64,000 nucleotides of DNA from Nematopogon swammerdamellus (taxonomy: Eukaryota; Arthropoda; Insecta; Lepidoptera; Adelidae): assembly GCA_946902875.1 (NCBI GenBank), contig OX336351.1:1860001-1924000 (forward strand), given 5' to 3'. Shown piece by piece: positions 60,681 through 64,000 of the stretch (position 1 is the stretch's first letter; each line of letters starts with the position of its first letter). The position numbers and the translations under genes are program-made. A model generated the notes under the pieces. It had not been told where the DNA came from. It saw only the letters and a program-made list of their open reading frames with translations, and made no database searches.

Positions 60681-62092
60681 AATGTGGTATGGGTGAATGC
60701 AGGGTTAATTTATAGAATTTGCGTCGCGTAGCGACCTAACCTAACCTAATGTTGAGGGGGCGCATGTCGTTTTTGCATAAATTCCTTTTCAAAATAAATG
60801 TTTTGGTGATAAAATATATAAATATTTCATAAAAAAATAAAAAAATATTTCGAACATCTATTTTGTATGAAAAATATGAACTTAAAATTTTTTTTTCCTC
60901 AAAAAGTAAGAGTCTCCTGCAAAAACTAATAAATGTTGTGTGCCCGTTGGTCTCAACCGTTCCTTATGAATGTAAATTCATAGGTATAAGTGGTAGAAAA
61001 GGTCCGAACAATAAGTAACAGGTGATAGTATCACCTTAACGGAGGCAAGGGCGGCTGTTTCCTGTGACATAGGTCTTTTTGTGAATATTTGATCCTGCGC
61101 TTCAGGATTATCCTTGGATATGCAAATTTAGCACCGACCCGAAAAATACTACGTTGATGGGATTGAAGAAGTCGCCCTTAAGAGGTAACGCGGTCTGTAC
61201 ATACAAACGTATTCCCCTGTTTCCTCCCTGGACTTTGGCACTAGAGTGATATTTTTTTATGCTATAGTTATCCGCCACTGGCCTGGCATGTCTGTACGCC
61301 ATATGTATGTCGTATGTCTGTATGTCATTTCATACAGGAACTATACCATAAATGCTATAAATTTAAAGCACTTAACAGCTTAAATTTTTTTAACGTATTG
61401 ACAACTTGAAACATCAAGTATATTAATATTCATATTTATTTTTTACTTTTTGGCAATAATTTATACTACACCAACACAATTTGTCGACACGTACATTTCA
61501 ATAAGTACTAATAACTAAGCAATACTTTATACTATTATTTGTATCTAAGGCGATGGGAAGGCCTGGTCCTATTTTCACTAAGCCCTCCTGCAATATATTC
61601 CCCAATAAATCCATGCCTAAAAGTAGGTCAACAGATTTGGATTCAAAAAAACGCTCATCCGCAAGTGGTATATGTTGATAATAAGAAAAGAGCCCCGCGT
61701 CTAGTAAGTGTGGAAGAAGGAAGGTGACCGCCCACCTTATTTAAAATAATAGCCCCGGTAGAAAGAATAGGCTTTAATTAGACTATTAAGAATTATGATC
61801 GTAGACTGACTACAAAGGAGATGCAACATACAAAACGTGTGTAAGTGTACGTACATACGAGGCCGCTAGAACACTCGCCCAGAATAGAAGGGCGTAAGTG
61901 TAGATCAATAAACTTTGAATTGAAAGTTTTATCAAAAAAATTCCGAAATGAAAAAGGCCAAGTTCGACGCACAGACTGCTTGGCCATAAATGTTGTGAAA
62001 GCTGACGTACTGCCAAGTTCAATGTCTCTAACTAGGTACGAGTACTACTATTAATACTAAAAGTTGTAATCTAAAGCATAGTAATTATGTTT
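60681..62092. other. 1.4 kb without a supported feature
   Basis: It has three CCTAA units at 60735-60751 and unrecognised short frames (61108-61302 -, 61539-61727 +, 61793-62054 both strands). 'aaaataatagccccgg' near 61.75 kb is a scrap of the family C head. Confidence 0.4.
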
Positions 62093-62205
62093 TTAGGGTT
62101 GCGTACCTCAAAAGATGAAAAAAAAACGGAACCCTTATAGGATCACTCTTATTTCTGCCTGTCTGTCTGTCTTTCCTTTTGTCACAGATTGTTTTCTCCG
62201 AATCT
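62093..62205 (+). repeat. Family D start, diverged
   Basis: 'tttagggttgcgtacctcaa', 'aacggaacccttataggatc', 'gtctgtctgtctttcc'. Related to family D or a sister repeat. Confidence 0.5.
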
Positions 62206-62247
62206 ACGGACGCAAAAAGTATAAATTTGGTACATAGACATATTCAT

Positions 62248-62650
62248 GCGGCGGGTTGCCGAGTGGTTTGGGCATCGGCTTCTCATGCGAGAGGTCCGAG
62301 GTTCGAATCCGGTCGGCGTGTGCCAATGAGTTTTTTCTGACGAAAAAATTTACGTGCATACCTACACCTGCTGCTTCACCGTTCGAAATCGGTGTAAAAC
62401 TGTAGGTCTCTTTCCTTGCCCTTTACTAGGTCGTAGGCTCAAATTGTAGCCGACTGGGTTGGTACCACCGTACTGGATGTAAGATGGCCGCATAGCAGCC
62501 TCGCTTGTGTTCTCCTCTAGTCCAGTATAGCCAGCAATCCAGGGAAGTCTCCGGTATGGCACCTACCTTTTCGGAGGTGATATTGGCTAGTCAGAGCATG
62601 TGCTTTGGCCCCTCTGACTCAGCCACCCATACCGGATTACATAAAATAAA
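62248..62650 (+). mobile_element. SINE-B, full-length copy
   Basis: Complete head (ggcgggttgccgagtggttt, ggttcgaatccggtcggcg), core, middle and tail; the end reads 'ccggattacataaaataaat'. Confidence 0.85.
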
Positions 62651-63182
62651 TGAACAAATTTCGATTTTGGGGATCAATTTTGTGGGAAAAATTTTTAAGT
62701 TACAAAAAAATCACAGTTCCATCCAGTTCGTATAGAGATATGGGACGTTGACCTGACGGGTGTAGTAGGTAAAACAAAATTCTCATAATTCTATTATTAT
62801 TTAATATGATCGTCGATTACACGTTAACAAAATAATCATAGGCTTCATTAAAACTTTCGCTTTGATTTGTAAATTTTATGGGACCAAGAGACAAATTGAC
62901 TCGCAAGCGAAGATTGTCACGAGCACACAAAGCTTCCGCACAGTTCCGACAAACCTTTAGCAAAGCCTAACACAGAAATAAATAGAGAGGAGAAAAATAA
63001 CTAAACGAAATTACAAAGAATTCGCGCCTCTTTGAGGTGAAAGTTACGATTGTGTGAAATATTATTTACTAGGTCCAAATTAGAAGATAATCTTGAAAGT
63101 GGAATAACTACCAGATCGTTTGACAAGATATATAGAATCTATTATAGATATTATAGATACGGCATCTTACTACCTAATAATA
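62651..63182. other. No gene seen
   Basis: AT-rich unassigned spacer; an inverted-looking 'tatagatattatagatac' cluster near 63.13 kb. Confidence 0.4.
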
Positions 63183-63510
63183 ACTACATATATACATACA
63201 TACATAGCGTCACGCCTGTTTCCCGGTGGGGTAGGCAGAGACAACGGATCTCCACGTGCCACGATCCTGACACACCTCTGCCGCCTCTTCCACTCCCATA
63301 ATGTTCTTCATGCATGCTCGTCGGTTACGGGTACTACGCACGTTCCCCTTTTTGAGCACATGCCCGATCTGGTCCAGGTAAGTGCGTCTAGGACGACCCT
63401 TCCCGACTCTTCCACTCACATTTGCTTCATAAATTTCTTTCGTTAGTCTCCTGTCATCCATTCTTCCAACATGACCGAACCACCGAAGCATCCCTTTAAT
63501 AATAACTAAT
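63183..63510 (-). mobile_element. LINE 3' end (RTE-like C-terminus)
   Basis: The minus frame reads MLRWFGHVGRMDDRRLTKEI, GRVGKGRPRRTYLDQIGHVL, RNRRACMKNIMGVEEAAEVC and DRGTWRSVVSAYPTGKQA before the stop at 63210. This 'WxGHVxR...GRPR.T..D' ending is typical of RTE-like LINEs. The tail is (tatg)n at 63183-63206. Fragments of the same family host the SINE-A2 copies at 28.6 and 49.6 kb. The open frame continues to 63554, but residues upstream of MLRWFG do not resemble a LINE. Confidence 0.75.
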
Positions 63511-63547
63511 GGGACAAATTTCGGAAATGCGCCGCCACAAGCGCTCA

Positions 63548-64000
63548 AAATCAAAACGCAAATATGACTCAGACCGCTCGCGCACTTACAACCATTTAGA
63601 TACTGATAACAAACCCGAGCTGTTGAAACTTCTCAAAGGCAGAATGCAAAATAGGAATCAGACGCTTGCGAACTTACATCCATTTATATACTGATACATT
63701 ACTTAGATACCGACCCGAGCGGTTGAAACTTCTCAAAAGCAGAACGTAAATATGACTAAGAATGCTCGCGCACTTACAACCATTTAACTACTGATAACCA
63801 ACACGAGCTGTTGAAACTTCTCAAAAGCAGAACGCAAATATGACTCAGAACGCTCGCGCACTTACAATCATTTAAATACTGATAGATAACCGCCACGAGC
63901 TGTTGAAACTTCTCAAAAGCAGAAGGCAAATATGACTCAGAACGCTCGCGCACTTACAACCATTTAGATACTGATGACCCACCCGAGCTGTAGAAACTTC
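63548..64000 (+). repeat. Satellite-like array, 88-100 bp period, cut by the window edge
   Basis: The word 'gaaacttctcaaa' recurs at 63625, 63725, 63813 and 63905, and 'gaaacttc' at the very end. Each unit has 'caaatatgactcagaacgct', 'cgcgcacttacaaccattta', 'atactgata' and 'cacgagctgtt'. At least five units are visible; later units are more alike than the first. It abuts the LINE fragment to the left. Confidence 0.9.

Noticed and set aside
60735..60751. Telomeric (TTAGG)n repeat
   Set aside because: Only three CCTAA units, common by chance in such genomes.
63548..64000. CRISPR array
   Set aside because: Units are tandem without unique spacers and the sequence is eukaryotic.

Overview
The window reads as intergenic, transposon-saturated DNA of an insect, most likely a moth or butterfly. 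The reasons are the AT-rich background, many tRNA-derived SINEs with poly(A) tails, 5'-truncated LINE tails of types familiar from Lepidoptera, a mariner element, several MITE types, and the abundant 'agggttccgta / gtctgtctgtccgtc / cttggccgg' dispersed repeat. There are no operons and no convincing intact host gene. The best host-exon candidate is a short one at about 56.84-56.98 kb. I found no functional tRNA or rRNA gene and no CRISPR array.

Layout. 0-5.3 kb: dispersed repeat D, an RTE-type LINE 3' end, a SINE, and the two ends of a decayed RNase H-bearing LINE. 5.3-6.3 kb: a tandem array of ~385-bp units that contain a truncated SINE. 6.6-7.2 kb: SINE-B nested in SINE-B. 7.87-16.46 kb: the clearest single object, an LTR element with 1,115-bp LTRs that look identical, a 5-bp target duplication, a tRNA-Tyr-type primer site and a polypurine tract (minus-strand orientation). 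Its 6.4-kb interior has no recognisable gag-pol but carries a GC hairpin array and a GC-rich minisatellite. 17-38 kb: SINE copies, MITEs with inverted repeats (TTAA-flanked, hAT-like with 8-bp duplication, a 1.2-kb foldback element), LINE tails and a tandem duplication split by a LINE insertion. 38.2-39.5 kb: a mariner with a dead transposase. 40-64 kb: LINE C-termini, more SINEs, a deleted mariner-like element, long inverted repeats and a satellite running off the right edge.

The most interesting theme is a modular SINE system. SINE-A1 has a tRNA 5' half (A box), then a piece of 5S rRNA, then a tRNA-like T arm (B box). SINE-A2 has the same body and tail but an unrelated head taken from repeat family C. 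SINE-B has an ordinary tRNA-like head and a different tail. All three share a central core of roughly 85 bp. The copies are nested in each other and in LINE tails, so the window records repeated head exchange on a conserved core.

Limits: boundaries are by eye and good to about 5-20 bp unless a target duplication is given. TE clade names come from remembered protein motifs, not a search. 'Identical' means no difference was noticed on reading.
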